64,000 nucleotides of DNA from Siphonodentalium dalli (Eukaryota; Mollusca; Scaphopoda; Gadilida; Siphonodentaliidae). Below the pieces are notes generated by a model, which worked only from the letters and a program-made list of their open reading frames with translations, was not told the DNA's origin and ran no database searches. The translations under genes were made by a program, and so were the position numbers. This document shows, one piece after another, positions 53,301-53,599 of this stretch. Where the stretch lies: positions 195,555,887 through 195,619,886 of the forward strand of contig CP136062.1 of assembly GCA_032622095.1 (NCBI GenBank), given 5' to 3'. Numbering within the stretch: position 1 is the first letter of the stretch; every line of letters begins with the position of its first letter.

Positions 53301-53578
53301 GTATTTACATCCTTTCCTTCGCTGGAGACGGAAGCATTTCCAATAGACTGCCCAGCAGCTTGCTTGTCACCGGCATTTGCTTGAGCAGTATTTGTTTGAC
53401 CAGGAATTTGGTTGAAGGAATTGTTTGGTGTACTCTCCTTTCCTGAATCATCTTCTGATGGAATGTCAGATGACGTTAGTTTGAATTTGTCCAGCTGAGC
53501 CATCAAGTCATTCATGGAGACGCCAGTTGGCGCATCATAGAGTGGGTCGAAGTCTTTCAAAAGGTCTCGGTCATCCAT
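1130..53578 (-). CDS. PARP14-like multi-RRM/KH/macrodomain ADP-ribosyltransferase, N-terminal part (11 exons, 3' end outside window)
   Basis: Exons in order of transcription: 53309-53578, 48505-48793, 46528-46851, 25719-25994, 24405-24583, 20297-20435, 18363-18677, 15592-15837, 10249-10485, 9380-9853, 1130-2323. Every junction has AG/GT and matching phase, giving 3,943 coding bases (1,314 codons plus one base) without a stop. Seen: seven RRM-like repeats (hallmark YFENxRRxGG followed by F-x-D/E-F-E-D), a linker, KH-like units and a macrodomain start ([17 protein letters not shown]). In known PARP14/ARTD8 proteins RRMs, KH folds and macrodomains precede WWE and the ART domain, and the protein mono-ADP-ribosylates targets and reads ADP-ribose, often in interferon or antiviral settings. 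Function here is inferred from architecture; catalytic residues are not in the window. Small extra exons could have been missed. Introns reach 20.5 kb (25995-46527). Confidence 0.85.
2495..2753 (+). mobile_element. TTAA-type MITE (CTATACTAAATACTC family), copy a
   Basis: Starts TTAATCCTTGCTATACTAAAT and ends ATTTAGTATAGATAGGGTTA, imperfect inverted termini of the family whose best copy is at 15856-16111. It carries the internal inverted pair around GATAATAAGTT. It lies in intron 10, 170 bp upstream of the exon 11 acceptor. Confidence 0.75.
2751..2999 (-). mobile_element. TTAA-type MITE, copy b, inverted against copy a
   Basis: Reads in the opposite orientation to copy a, from TTACTAAATTGATTCTCCC to GAGTATTTAGTATGGAAAG, and shares the TTA junction with it. 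The two form a tail-to-tail inverted dimer of about 505 bp. Confidence 0.75.
3380..3448. repeat. 70-bp hairpin repeat, copy 2
   Basis: Near-perfect palindrome with arms GCCAACGCATTCTC and GAGAATGTATTGGC at the ends and CAACCATAGGTCG at the centre. It lies in the composite TTAA element. Confidence 0.85.
3714..3782. repeat. 70-bp hairpin repeat, copy 3
   Basis: Same palindrome with the centre inverted (GACGACCTATGGTCGACTC), facing copy 2 across the T-rich array. Confidence 0.88.
3990..4230 (+). repeat. GGGCCATAACTGTGG-type dispersed repeat
   Basis: Contains ACAAGAGCATCGCTAGGGCATG, AAGGGCCATAACTGTGGTG and ACCAAATTTCATTTCATTCA. The same order of blocks occurs at 8030-8425, 53690-53915 and, in part, 54640-54740. 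No coding capacity; probably a non-autonomous element. Confidence 0.65.
4249..6436 (+). mobile_element. TAGCTCAACTT-family repeat element, with nested insertion
   Basis: The left end is GTGTCAATGACACTGTAGCTCAACTT and the right end AAGTTGAGCTA, an 11-bp inverted terminus. The body is a degenerate tandem array of about 160-170-bp units built from AAATCCAAGATGGC, GGCAGCCATG, GGCTCCCATCTAGAGGTCA, AGTTTGGTGATGATC and GGATGTGGCCTGTAGG. The array is broken at 5511-6222 by another repeat. No open frame of interest. Confidence 0.7.
5511..6222 (+). mobile_element. Nested non-autonomous element ending in a GC-rich hairpin, with internal 178-bp tandem duplication
   Basis: Interrupts the array between ACATTTCCCCAA and AATAAATGTGGG. 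Near-identical blocks 5813-5990 and 5991-6168 (TGAATTTTCTAAGTAAAAAA to TTTGTACGGACGGACA) are a direct tandem duplication. The 3' end is a GACGGA run followed by the hairpin CCCGCCGACTTCAAGTCGGG and GGCATAATAA. A related end occurs at 27740-27790. Confidence 0.65.
7338..7401. repeat. 70-bp hairpin repeat, copy 4 (diverged)
   Basis: GCCAGTCCATTATCTTATAT on the left and AGAGAATGTACTGGC on the right. The 3' arm has lost several bases. Confidence 0.7.
7951..8020. repeat. 70-bp hairpin repeat, copy 5
   Basis: GACCAATGTATTCTCTTATA pairs with AAGAGAATGCATTGGC. The centre is GACTTCCTATGGGAGACTC. Confidence 0.85.
8030..8425 (+). repeat. GGGCCATAACTGTGG-type dispersed repeat, second copy
   Basis: ACAAGAGCATTGTTTGG, AATGGGCCATAAATTAGG and two ACCAAATTTC/ACCAAATGTC blocks, ending with GGATGAATGGACGGATGGAC and ATAATACGCCCCATAAC. 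It is the longer version of the repeat at 3990-4230, with an internal duplication of the CCATAACT block. Confidence 0.65.
8575..8861. mobile_element. CAGTAATGCCC MITE (TA target duplication), 287-bp copy
   Basis: Termini CAGTAATGCCCTAAATAATC and its near-perfect complement GATTATTTAGGGTATTACTG lie between TA dinucleotides (8573-8574 and 8862-8863). The inverted arms run about 120 bp each, through GCAGAATTATGGGTAATTTT and ATATGGCTTGTTGCCATTCA. TA duplication and a CAGT start fit a pogo/Tc1-mariner origin. Shorter copies: 46899-47031 and 49942-50055. Confidence 0.85.
9380..9853 (-). CDS. Exon 10 of PARP14-like gene, linker into KH-like region
   Basis: The acceptor TGTATTTTCAG is at 9854-9855 and the donor ATTGAAG|GTATGG at 9378-9379. 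It codes for 158 residues: a polar stretch ([17 protein letters not shown]), then a mostly helical K/E-rich segment ([20 protein letters not shown] through [20 protein letters not shown] to [13 protein letters not shown]). It ends with [10 protein letters not shown], which joins [15 protein letters not shown] in exon 11 to form a KH-like beta-beta-alpha unit. No RRM signature. In the PARP14 family such sequence lies between the RRMs and the macrodomains. Confidence 0.82.
10249..10485 (-). CDS. Exon 9 of PARP14-like gene, RRM-like repeat 7
   Basis: The acceptor TTTTATCCAG is at 10486-10487 and the donor CTGAAG|GTATAT at 10247-10248. It reads [59 protein letters not shown] and [10 protein letters not shown]. 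The [12 protein letters not shown] signature is intact. It is phase 1-1 and 237 bp, the shortest single-exon repeat, and lacks the VVxxV lead of the other units. An opposite-strand LINE fragment begins within about 30 bp of the acceptor. Confidence 0.87.
10515..11385 (+). pseudogene. 5'-truncated non-LTR retrotransposon ORF2 tail (Tx1/L1-like) with zinc-knuckle region
   Basis: Plus strand, antisense to the host gene. It reads [20 protein letters not shown] and LNAIPSHWR, then after a +1/-1 slip in an A-run near 10745, [20 protein letters not shown] and LCTFCGN[16 protein letters not shown]. The CxxC...HLFxxC pattern and the preceding W-x-x-IY and FQF(K/R)xxH blocks are those of the C-terminus of LINE ORF2 proteins of the Tx1/L1 group. 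It is inactivated by the frameshift and an in-frame TAA at 11042-11044. The reverse transcriptase part is absent. The 3' end is probably near 11385-11600. Confidence 0.75.
11600..11979. other. AT-rich intronic stretch, no recognisable feature
   Basis: No open frame, repeat match or terminal inverted repeat was seen here. Confidence 0.5.
11980..14130 (+). mobile_element. GCTCACCTGA-family repeat, copy C1 (3'-truncated)
   Basis: Starts AACAAGACAGTAAATGACTG and GGGGTCGCTCACCTGAC. The body repeats the blocks TTTGAACAAATCTGAACC, CCCAGTCACC, ACCAAATATGAACCCATTCG and GGAAAGAGTTATGGCCCTGG about every 170 bp. It carries a hAT-like foldback at 12926-13350. The right end fades after a GGAT/GGAC run (14055-14115) without the GGTGAGCTAAAA terminus. 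Open frames in the run are low complexity. Confidence 0.7.
12926..13350. mobile_element. hAT-like foldback MITE, long form
   Basis: Termini CAAGCCTGAATTGAGTGTGT and ACACACTAAATTCAGGTTTG, flanked by TGAACAGC and GGAACAGC (7 of 8). Two hairpins with GCAGAATGAGG tips are separated by a loop of about 200 bp (13050-13210). The insertion is shared by the copies in C2 and C4, so it predates the spread of that family. Confidence 0.8.
14130..15590. other. Intron sequence, mostly without recognisable features
   Basis: A weak internal duplication is visible (AATAAGACACTCGATAAACAAC at about 14268 and 14430, each followed by a CTGAAGAAA or CTCAAAACC block and a CATCCAAGAGATTCATGAG or CATCCAATAGATTCATGAG block), suggesting one more old dispersed repeat. 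Nothing coding is supported. Confidence 0.45.
15592..15837 (-). CDS. Exon 8 of PARP14-like gene, degenerate RRM-like repeat 6
   Basis: The acceptor TTTTATTTTCAG is at 15838-15839 and the donor GACCAA|GTAAGT at 15590-15591. It starts [19 protein letters not shown] and continues [40 protein letters not shown] and AMVTFSERP. The beta-alpha-beta pattern is kept, but the R-R-x-G-G turn is replaced by KAHANP, so this is the most diverged repeat. It is phase 1-1, 246 bp. Only 16 bp separate its acceptor AG from a TTAA MITE, so the branch point probably lies inside the MITE. Confidence 0.82.
15856..16111. mobile_element. TTAA-type MITE, best-preserved copy (256 bp)
   Basis: TTAACCCTTTCTATACTAAA at the left and TTTAGTACAGAAAGGGTTAA at the right, with TTAA at both ends as in piggyBac-type insertions. 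There is an internal inverted pair, GTTCAGATAATAAG and CTTATTATCTGAAC. It lies 16 bp upstream of the exon 8 acceptor AG. Confidence 0.88.
16130..16735 (+). repeat. Dispersed repeat of about 120-bp units with GC-rich 3' hairpin
   Basis: Three units of AGATGAATA(A/G)CTCTAGAA, TGAACATCCATACCAAATTTCA and GAGATATCTGC are followed by a GGACAGA run. The unit ends with AATCCAGTATACGACCC, ATTCTCTTCGAGAGTGGGGC and ATAAC. The architecture matches the elements ending at 6222 and 27790. Confidence 0.65.
16738..16984. mobile_element. TTAA-flanked MITE carrying one 70-bp hairpin (247 bp)
   Basis: Perfect 20-bp termini TTAACCCTTTGAGTGCCAGG and CCTGGCACTCAAAGGGTTAA, with TTAA as the target duplication. One hairpin lies at 16788-16855, followed by a T-rich TTCTTTAACA segment. 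This is the cleanest evidence that the hairpin travels inside a piggyBac-like element. Confidence 0.9.
16788..16855. repeat. 70-bp hairpin repeat, copy 6
   Basis: GCCAATGCATTCTCTTATAT on the left, its complement on the right and the centre TCGACCATAGGTCGCC. It is preceded by CCCTGT, as in copy 8. Confidence 0.92.
17190..17330 (+). repeat. ACGATTC-rich dispersed repeat, inverted relative to 54780-54885
   Basis: ACAATCGTTCTGATGATTC, CACGATTCAGTGGCTTGACA and ACGATTCTGCGACC match the reverse complement of 54780-54885 with about one difference in six. Confidence 0.6.
17463..17716. mobile_element. hAT-like foldback MITE, short form (254 bp)
   Basis: Termini CAAGCCTTGAAATAGTGTGT and its exact complement, flanked by a perfect 8-bp duplication AGCACAAT (17455-17462 and 17717-17724). 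The two halves are each a hairpin of about 100 bp with GCAGAATGAGGTCCCCAGAG stems and a CCCGC-TATGCGGG-type tip. They are joined by only TTACATCTCA, so the whole element is one nested palindrome. Confidence 0.92.
18363..18677 (-). CDS. Exon 7 of PARP14-like gene, RRM-like repeat 5
   Basis: The acceptor TTTATTTCAG is at 18678-18679 and the donor GATGATG|GTAAGG at 18361-18362. It reads [18 protein letters not shown], an S/T/D/Q-rich linker containing a [10 protein letters not shown] run, then [34 protein letters not shown] and [10 protein letters not shown]. It is phase 1-1 and 315 bp. The FLKVTGV start and MSDDSI/LSDDTL helix match repeat 4 closely, suggesting these two units are the most recent duplicates. 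Confidence 0.88.
18690..20290. other. Intron 6 sequence with one small inverted repeat
   Basis: GGGCTTATAAAATTGTAAG (about 19107-19125) pairs with CTTACAATTTTGTAAGCCC (19186-19204) around a 60-base loop, a possible small foldback. Otherwise no feature; the short open frames have no recognisable content. Confidence 0.5.
20297..20435 (-). CDS. Exon 6 of PARP14-like gene, body of RRM-like repeat 4
   Basis: The acceptor TTTTGTTGACAG is at 20436-20437 and the donor AAAAGAG|GTATGT at 20295-20296. The 139 bases code for [20 protein letters not shown], then RRLGGGEIL and [11 protein letters not shown], a textbook PARP-type RRM body with [11 protein letters not shown]. It is too short to stand out as an open frame. 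This is the only repeat whose lead and body are separated by an intron. A TTAA MITE starts 29 bp upstream of the acceptor. Confidence 0.85.
20467..20730. mobile_element. TTAA-type MITE, copy d (264 bp)
   Basis: TTAACCTTTCTATACTAAAT and ATTTAGTATAGACAGGGTTAA, with GATAATAAGTTCAA and TTGAACTTATTATC as the internal inverted pair. It lies 29 bp upstream of the exon 6 acceptor. Confidence 0.87.
21212..21264. repeat. 70-bp hairpin repeat, degenerate copy 7
   Basis: ACCAATGTATATTTCCCTATGCGAG and CATATATAAGAGAATTCATTGGC. The left arm has lost part of its stem. Confidence 0.6.
21270..21920. other. Intron sequence without recognisable features
   Basis: AT-rich; no repeat termini or coding exon were seen. 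Confidence 0.45.
21925..23136 (+). mobile_element. TAGCTCAACTT-family repeat, copy with 170-bp tandem duplication
   Basis: The left end GTGTCAATGACA has lost the CTCAACTT block. The right end is doubled (AAGTAAAGTTGAGCTAAC and AAGTTAAGTTGAGCTAAT). The array of CAAGATGGC units is as at 4249. The last unit is tandemly duplicated: 22719-22886 and 22889-23059, both ending CGGACACATGGACGACGGAC. Confidence 0.7.
23226..23294. repeat. 70-bp hairpin repeat, copy 8
   Basis: GCCAATGCATTATCTTATAT with a compensating change in the other arm (ATATAAGATAATGCATTGGC), so the paired C-to-A change keeps the stem. The centre is GGTCGACCATAGGTCGCC. Confidence 0.9.
23439..23507. repeat. 70-bp hairpin repeat, copy 9
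   Basis: GCCAATGCATTCTCTTATAT, centre GGCGACCTATGGTCGAC, and the complementary arm. It is in opposite orientation to copy 8. Confidence 0.92.
23530..24400. other. AT-rich intron 5 sequence
   Basis: T- and A-rich runs (23729-23746, 24005-24012) and a diverged inverted similarity (TTTTATTTTTTATTACTTGGTTTATGG near 23668 against CCGTAAACCAAGTAATAAAAA near 24131). This may be an old foldback of about 480 bp. No coding exon was seen. Confidence 0.4.
24405..24583 (-). CDS. Exon 5 of PARP14-like gene, lead segment of RRM-like repeat 4
   Basis: The acceptor TTTATTTTCAG is at 24584-24585 and the weaker donor CTTAAAG|GTTACT at 24403-24404. In the phase required by exon 4 it reads [14 protein letters not shown] through [15 protein letters not shown] to DDGVDVFLK. 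It joins in phase 0 to [11 protein letters not shown] of exon 6, rebuilding the FLKVTGV start that exon 7 carries unsplit. The overlapping reading frame in the same stretch has no family match and is taken as a shadow. A 20/24-bp minisatellite lies 67 bp upstream. Confidence 0.75.
24651..24808. repeat. Minisatellite, 20/24-bp units
   Basis: Seven units of GTCAGATGATGAGTGAGATC in the order 20, 20, 24, 24, 24, 20, 20 bp; the longer form has an extra CAGA. It starts 67 bp upstream of exon 5 in the intron. Confidence 0.93.
24919..25362. mobile_element. hAT-like foldback MITE, long form (444 bp)
   Basis: Termini CAAGCGTGATTATAGTG and CACTATAATCAGGCTTG, with a perfect 8-bp duplication TTTGAAGT (24911-24918 and 25363-25370). 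Two GCAGAATGAGG hairpins enclose a loop of about 200 bp (25040-25240) also found at 13050 and 30020. Confidence 0.9.
25719..25994 (-). CDS. Exon 4 of PARP14-like gene, RRM-like repeat 3
   Basis: The acceptor GATTTTCAG is at 25995-25996 and the strong donor GATGTAG|GTAAGT at 25717-25718. Lead motif VVAILKKQD, linker, then [38 protein letters not shown] and [10 protein letters not shown]. It is a phase 1-1 exon of 276 bp and the clearest single-exon RRM unit. It follows the 20.5-kb intron that holds the DIRS cluster. Confidence 0.9.
26141..26608 (-). CDS. Open frame of unknown nature, 155 codons
   Basis: Not recognised. The frame is free of stops and protein-like: P/T-rich start ([18 protein letters not shown]), a charged helix ([20 protein letters not shown]), then [19 protein letters not shown] and a basic KANEHKKRK. 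It lies 146 bp upstream of exon 4 within the large intron, on the same strand. It could be a fragment of a mobile-element gene or of a separate small gene. No family motif, promoter or poly(A) signal was seen. Confidence 0.3.
   Translation of the reverse strand: MYGSECNLKPNIIIVYCRRFGSGNRDRHHPGRPRPCLHVEMATPPSQSPPWTETTTSIPAMLKYIEKPALETPEERIERNRKKYQRYHQKTLPTNYEFFLLRDHQAVRGRDEQELLPRKVWIDSGRLHYSSYPPLPKANEHKKRKLFIIIYFCSE
26689..26704. repeat. (TA)n microsatellite
   Basis: A run of TA dinucleotides followed by CACACCCACG; no further feature. Confidence 0.8.
27040..27790 (+). repeat. Dispersed repeat with GACGGA run and poly-C/GGGGGT hairpin end
   Basis: Units with TGACC(G/T)AAAAATGTAGGAATAAAAGCT occur three times (27188, 27345, 27500), each followed by GGGGATAACT and CGACAG(A/G). 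The 3' end is GGACGGACGGACGACAGAC, a C run (27751-27766) and CTTCGTTGCGGGGGTATAAT. A fragment of the same repeat is at 90-480. Confidence 0.75.
27950..28170 (+). repeat. GCTCACCTGA-family, left-end fragment
   Basis: ACAAGACAGTCAATGACTG, GGGGTTGCTCACCAGAC and the CAACTGTACACTACTGATCA block repeat what starts copy C2 at 28433, 480 bp downstream. Confidence 0.7.
28433..31266 (+). mobile_element. GCTCACCTGA-family repeat, copy C2 (2.83 kb, both ends)
   Basis: Left end ACAAGACAGTCAAAGACTG and GGGGTCGCTCACCAGAC. Right end GACGGACGACGGACGAGGAG, GACTATAGCTCCACCAGAG and CTCAGGTGAGCTAAAA. The left GCTCACC and right GGTGAGC are inverted to each other. It is nearly identical, block by block, to 55630-58461, including a nested hAT-like foldback. 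No reading frame is preserved between the two copies. Confidence 0.8.
29907..30331. mobile_element. hAT-like foldback MITE, long form, right tip deleted
   Basis: Same insertion point as in C1 and C4 (GGAACAGC|CAAGCCTGAATATAG). The last roughly 20 bp of the right terminus are missing before AGCATTTTG. Confidence 0.8.
31267..32850 (+). mobile_element. GCTCACCTGA-family repeat, copy C3 (left end missing)
   Basis: Begins with ACCATTTAGACATGTTTGAAG, which is internal to C2 (28786), directly after the end of C2, and ends with CACCGGAGACTTCGTCTCAG and GTGAGCTAAAA. The array of roughly 170-bp CCAGTCACC / GGGAAAGAGTTATG units is more diverged than in C2. An (AT)n run lies at 32419-32434. Confidence 0.7.
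32853..33590. other. Intron sequence without recognisable features
   Basis: No repeat terminus or exon was found; short open frames have no recognisable content. Confidence 0.45.
33590..34300 (+). repeat. TCTAAGTCGAAA-type dispersed repeat
   Basis: Four units with (T)TCTAAGTCGAAA / CAAAGTCGAAAGGCCC, AAAATCATCGGATCAAACTC and ATCATCCGGAAACC. It ends in GGACGCACAGATGCACGGAC and ACGCATGCATGGACGCG. A related block is at 5640-5760. Confidence 0.6.
34391..34575 (+). repeat. Left part of a TAGCTCAACTT-family element split by the DIRS cluster
   Basis: GTGTCAATGACACTGTAGCTCAACTT to CCATGTTTTCCAATGAAATT matches 50996-51184 closely and stops where the DIRS terminal repeat starts. The right end of the same kind of element is at 42479-42557. 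Confidence 0.8.
34573..34947. repeat. DIRS-B terminal repeat with inverted and direct copies
   Basis: TTAGCAGATTTGGACACAAG and the following 35 bases (34573-34628) are the reverse complement of 34850-34905. TACTCACCTGACATAA and CATACAGAATTA occur as direct repeats at 34614 and 34914. Such inverted and split terminal repeats are typical of DIRS ends. Confidence 0.75.
35158..36265 (-). pseudogene. DIRS-B tyrosine recombinase, one frameshift, catalytic Arg of HxxR lost
   Basis: The frame from 36265 to 35360 reads the N-terminal SAM-like half ([20 protein letters not shown]) and the first catalytic arginine block ([19 protein letters not shown]). A one-base slip near 35390 moves the rest to the frame ending at 35158: [40 protein letters not shown] and the following Y. 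In DIRS recombinases the motif is AHSTR and the nucleophile is the Tyr of TFxxFY. Here Arg has become Cys (CGT/CGC to TGT-type change) while the Tyr remains. Inactive both by frame and by residue. Confidence 0.87.
36266..37742 (-). pseudogene. DIRS-B RNase H region split by a pogo-like MITE
   Basis: The right part (37742-37529) contains [19 protein letters not shown] and [13 protein letters not shown], the RNase H block with its TDN aspartate. The left part resumes at 36718 with [11 protein letters not shown], the block normally next to it, followed by LWN-type and LADFLSR-type segments in shifted frames. The 808-bp insert between them has duplicated TA. Several additional stops make this non-functional. 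Confidence 0.8.
36721..37528. mobile_element. Pogo/mariner-like non-autonomous DNA transposon (808 bp)
   Basis: Termini CAGTCAGTCAGGGTATAGCG and its complement CGCTATACCCTGACTGACTG are near-perfect over about 25 bp, extending into GGATCA/TGATCC. Both sides carry TA (36719-36720 and 37529-37530). A CAGT start with TA duplication is typical of pogo elements. No transposase frame. A second partial terminus (TATAGCGGATCAG, 36751) follows the left end and GATCCGCTACT blocks (37340, 37360) precede the right end. Confidence 0.9.
37742..38976 (-). pseudogene. DIRS-B reverse transcriptase, several frameshifts
   Basis: Read in three frames: [20 protein letters not shown] and [19 protein letters not shown] (38976-38440), then [40 protein letters not shown] and [17 protein letters not shown] (38381-38082), then a degenerate connection region (38119-37742). 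The F-I-D-D of the polymerase site is intact. The fingers-palm junction (expected D-I-x-D-A-Y) is broken by stops near 38420. Frameshifts near 38450, 38390 and 38085 rule out function. Confidence 0.85.
38980..40051 (-). CDS. DIRS-B Gag-like protein, long intact frame
   Basis: The frame from ATG 40051 to the stop at 39131 codes 306 residues: a charged, S/D-rich start ([14 protein letters not shown]), then a helical body ([60 protein letters not shown]). DIRS Gag proteins are known by such helical bodies and a G/R-rich tail. Here a shifted frame to about 38980 supplies [14 protein letters not shown], so the tail was probably fused before a frameshift. It starts directly at the junction with element A, so promoter and leader are missing. 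Confidence 0.75.
40060..41040 (-). pseudogene. DIRS-A reverse transcriptase, truncated, catalytic YxDD missing
   Basis: 41040-40537 codes [40 protein letters not shown] and [20 protein letters not shown], with the first palm aspartate in LIDIRHAYY. After a frame change, 40536-40060 reads [11 protein letters not shown] where YIDD is expected, so a small deletion removed the two aspartates. It continues [38 protein letters not shown] and the connection helix up to [13 protein letters not shown]. There it stops at gag-B; RNase H and recombinase of element A are absent. Confidence 0.85.
41175..42313 (-). pseudogene. DIRS-A Gag-like gene with in-frame stops and shifts
   Basis: An ATG at 42313 opens a frame ([16 protein letters not shown]) that meets TAG at 42172-42170 and resumes as [20 protein letters not shown] to 41888. 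A shift leads to [20 protein letters not shown] and [19 protein letters not shown], then TGA near 41686. The last frame (41465-41175) is a G/R/S-rich tail with [20 protein letters not shown]. The helical body plus glycine-arginine tail is the usual DIRS Gag pattern. Confidence 0.75.
42479..42557 (+). repeat. Right end of the TAGCTCAACTT-family element split by the DIRS cluster
   Basis: CCCCATCTACATTTCAATATC, ATGACAAATTTCATGATGATC and AAGTTGAGCTAAAAAT match the 3' part of the copy at 50996-52208. Confidence 0.75.
42584..42909. repeat. Foldback with 60-bp arms (TTCCTTAAGGGAAGCCC type)
   Basis: The arm at 42584-42643 (AATATAATATTTATAAATAA, then TTCCTTAAGGGAAGCCCGAA) is the perfect or near-perfect complement of 42850-42909. 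The 205-bp loop holds a sequence also found inverted at 45948-46085. Confidence 0.88.
42907..46113. mobile_element. 3.2-kb element with long inverted ends and no gene
   Basis: TTTTTCCGCCAAGGAGAAGC and the next 23 bases (42907-42949) are the exact complement of 46071-46113. In addition 42613-42783 is the inverted, about 95 percent match of 45948-46115 (GGATTACGTCTCCGG(C/G)CC, ACTCACATCCGTGTCCAGAT). The interior has no open frame with recognisable content; ATG-rich frames at 43.9-44.9 kb look random. It could be a foldback element or the non-coding relic of a further DIRS copy. Confidence 0.7.
46176..46512. mobile_element. TTAA-type MITE, CTCTTCGCTGCTA family (337 bp)
   Basis: TTAACCTCTTCGCTGCTATG at the left and TTAGCAGCGAAGAGGTTAA at the right, with ATGACGT/ACGTCAT next to them and TTAA at both ends. 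It ends 13 bp from the exon 3 splice donor. Confidence 0.88.
46528..46851 (-). CDS. Exon 3 of PARP14-like gene, RRM-like repeat 2
   Basis: The acceptor CATTCTTTCAG is at 46852-46853 and the donor AACAATG|GTGAGC at 46526-46527. It starts with the recurrent lead motif (VVERVLKR), then a linker of about 50 residues, then the RRM-like unit [36 protein letters not shown] and FYVEFEDNN. It is a symmetrical phase 1-1 exon of 324 bp. MITEs crowd both edges: a TTAA element ends 13 bp from the donor and a CAGT-type TA element starts 45 bp from the acceptor. Confidence 0.88.
46899..47031. mobile_element. CAGTAATGCCC MITE, 133-bp deletion form
   Basis: CCGTAATGCCCTAAATAATCG and CGATTATTTAGGGCATTACTG between TA pairs. 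The left arm is mostly deleted. It lies 45 bp upstream of the exon 3 acceptor. Confidence 0.85.
47087..47130. repeat. TTAA-type MITE, left-end fragment
   Basis: TTAACCCTTTCTTTATTAAA and TACTCATTGACGAGCAGTAG only. Confidence 0.65.
47130..48500. other. Intron 2 sequence
   Basis: Only a fragment of the hAT-like foldback is recognisable (47571-47632, GATGAGGCCTAAGAAGAATA and GGTGAATTTAGTGACGCTAG). The frame at 47705-47893 has no recognisable content. Confidence 0.45.
48505..48793 (-). CDS. Exon 2 of PARP14-like gene, RRM-like repeat 1
   Basis: The acceptor TTTTTATCAG is at 48794-48795 and the donor ACAAG|GTGAGA at 48503-48504. It codes for an acidic lead-in ([15 protein letters not shown]) and then a first RRM-like unit, [18 protein letters not shown] through [14 protein letters not shown] to ILVTYSDVQ. 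The beta1, alpha1 and GGG turn of the PARP-type RRM are visible. It enters in phase 0 and leaves in phase 1, the phase all but one of the later junctions up to the KH region share. Confidence 0.8.
48910..49675. other. Intron 1 sequence with inverted similarity to 53.99-54.36 kb
   Basis: The stretch 49190-49580 (TGATGTGAAACACTCCTTTA, AATAATCTTGCTCAAAGTAG, CGAATCGATATGTAAA, GACCCGAACAAGTC) is the inverted, diverged copy of 54010-54340. The two form a pair of arms about 390 bp long, 4.4 kb apart, on both sides of exon 1. Confidence 0.65.
49676..49735. repeat. CAGTAATGCCC MITE, left-end fragment
   Basis: CAGTAATGCCCTAAATAATC through GGGTAATTTTTCA; the right arm is missing here. Confidence 0.75.
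49942..50055. mobile_element. CAGTAATGCCC MITE, 114-bp deletion form
   Basis: CAGTAATGCCCTAAATAATC and its exact complement between TA pairs (49940-49941 and 50056-50057). The left arm is shortened. Confidence 0.88.
50070..50995. other. Intron 1 sequence without recognisable features
   Basis: A pyrimidine-rich patch at 50818-50885; no repeat ends or exon identified. Confidence 0.45.
50996..52208 (+). mobile_element. TAGCTCAACTT-family repeat, complete-looking copy (1.21 kb)
   Basis: GTGTCAATGACACTGTAGCTCAACTT at the left, AAAGTAAAGTTGAGCTAA at the right. The interior has about six units of AAATCCAAGATGGC, GGC(G/A)GC(C/T)ATGTTTT, TGACCCCAAAATGACTC, CCCATCTACATGTCAATGT and TTTCATGATGATC. The 3' part has ACACACACGGACGACGGA, as other copies do. 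Confidence 0.78.
52437..52935. mobile_element. TTAA-type MITE, copy e, split by a hAT-like foldback
   Basis: The left half runs from ACCTTTCTATACTAAATACTC to CATATTTCCTCAACAT; the right half from TTCAACATATCCCTCCAG to the TTAA at 52932. Its right TTAA is shared with the next element. Confidence 0.82.
52615..52844. mobile_element. hAT-like foldback MITE, short form (230 bp), nested
   Basis: CAAGCCTTGAAATAGTGTCT and its complement, with an 8-bp flank CTCAACAT / TTCAACAT (7 of 8). The second hairpin has lost its tip (AATTTGGGTAGCATCAC). Confidence 0.9.
52932..53281. mobile_element. TTAA-type MITE, CCCTTTGGAGAGT family (350 bp)
   Basis: TTAACCCTTTGGAGAGT and CGCCAAAGGGTTAA with TTAA at both ends. 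It includes CATATACATGACGTCATGAG and ACATACATGTATATG palindromes. It ends 25 bp from the exon 1 donor. Confidence 0.82.
53309..53578 (-). CDS. Exon 1 (first coding exon) of PARP14-like gene
   Basis: Ninety codons beginning [14 protein letters not shown]. The exon itself begins at 53590, after an acceptor TTTTGTTGCAG, so at least one non-coding 5' exon lies further right. The ATG at 53578 is the only methionine that opens directly onto the acidic, low-complexity N-terminus (S/T, N and Q rich, no fold recognised). The donor is read as GGAT|GTAAAT at 53307-53308. It leaves phase 0, as the next exon needs ([11 protein letters not shown]). Read-through instead meets a TAG at 53297-53299, so a short terminating isoform is a formal alternative. 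A TTAA-flanked MITE begins only 25 bp past this donor. Confidence 0.7.
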
Positions 53579-53599
53579 TTTCACATCAATCTGCAACAA

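Noticed and set aside
53297-53308. TAG after GKDVNT as the end of a complete 93-residue protein
   Set aside because: A GT donor lies just before it in exactly the phase needed by exon 2, and the repeat-bearing exons need an upstream start. A short isoform cannot be excluded.
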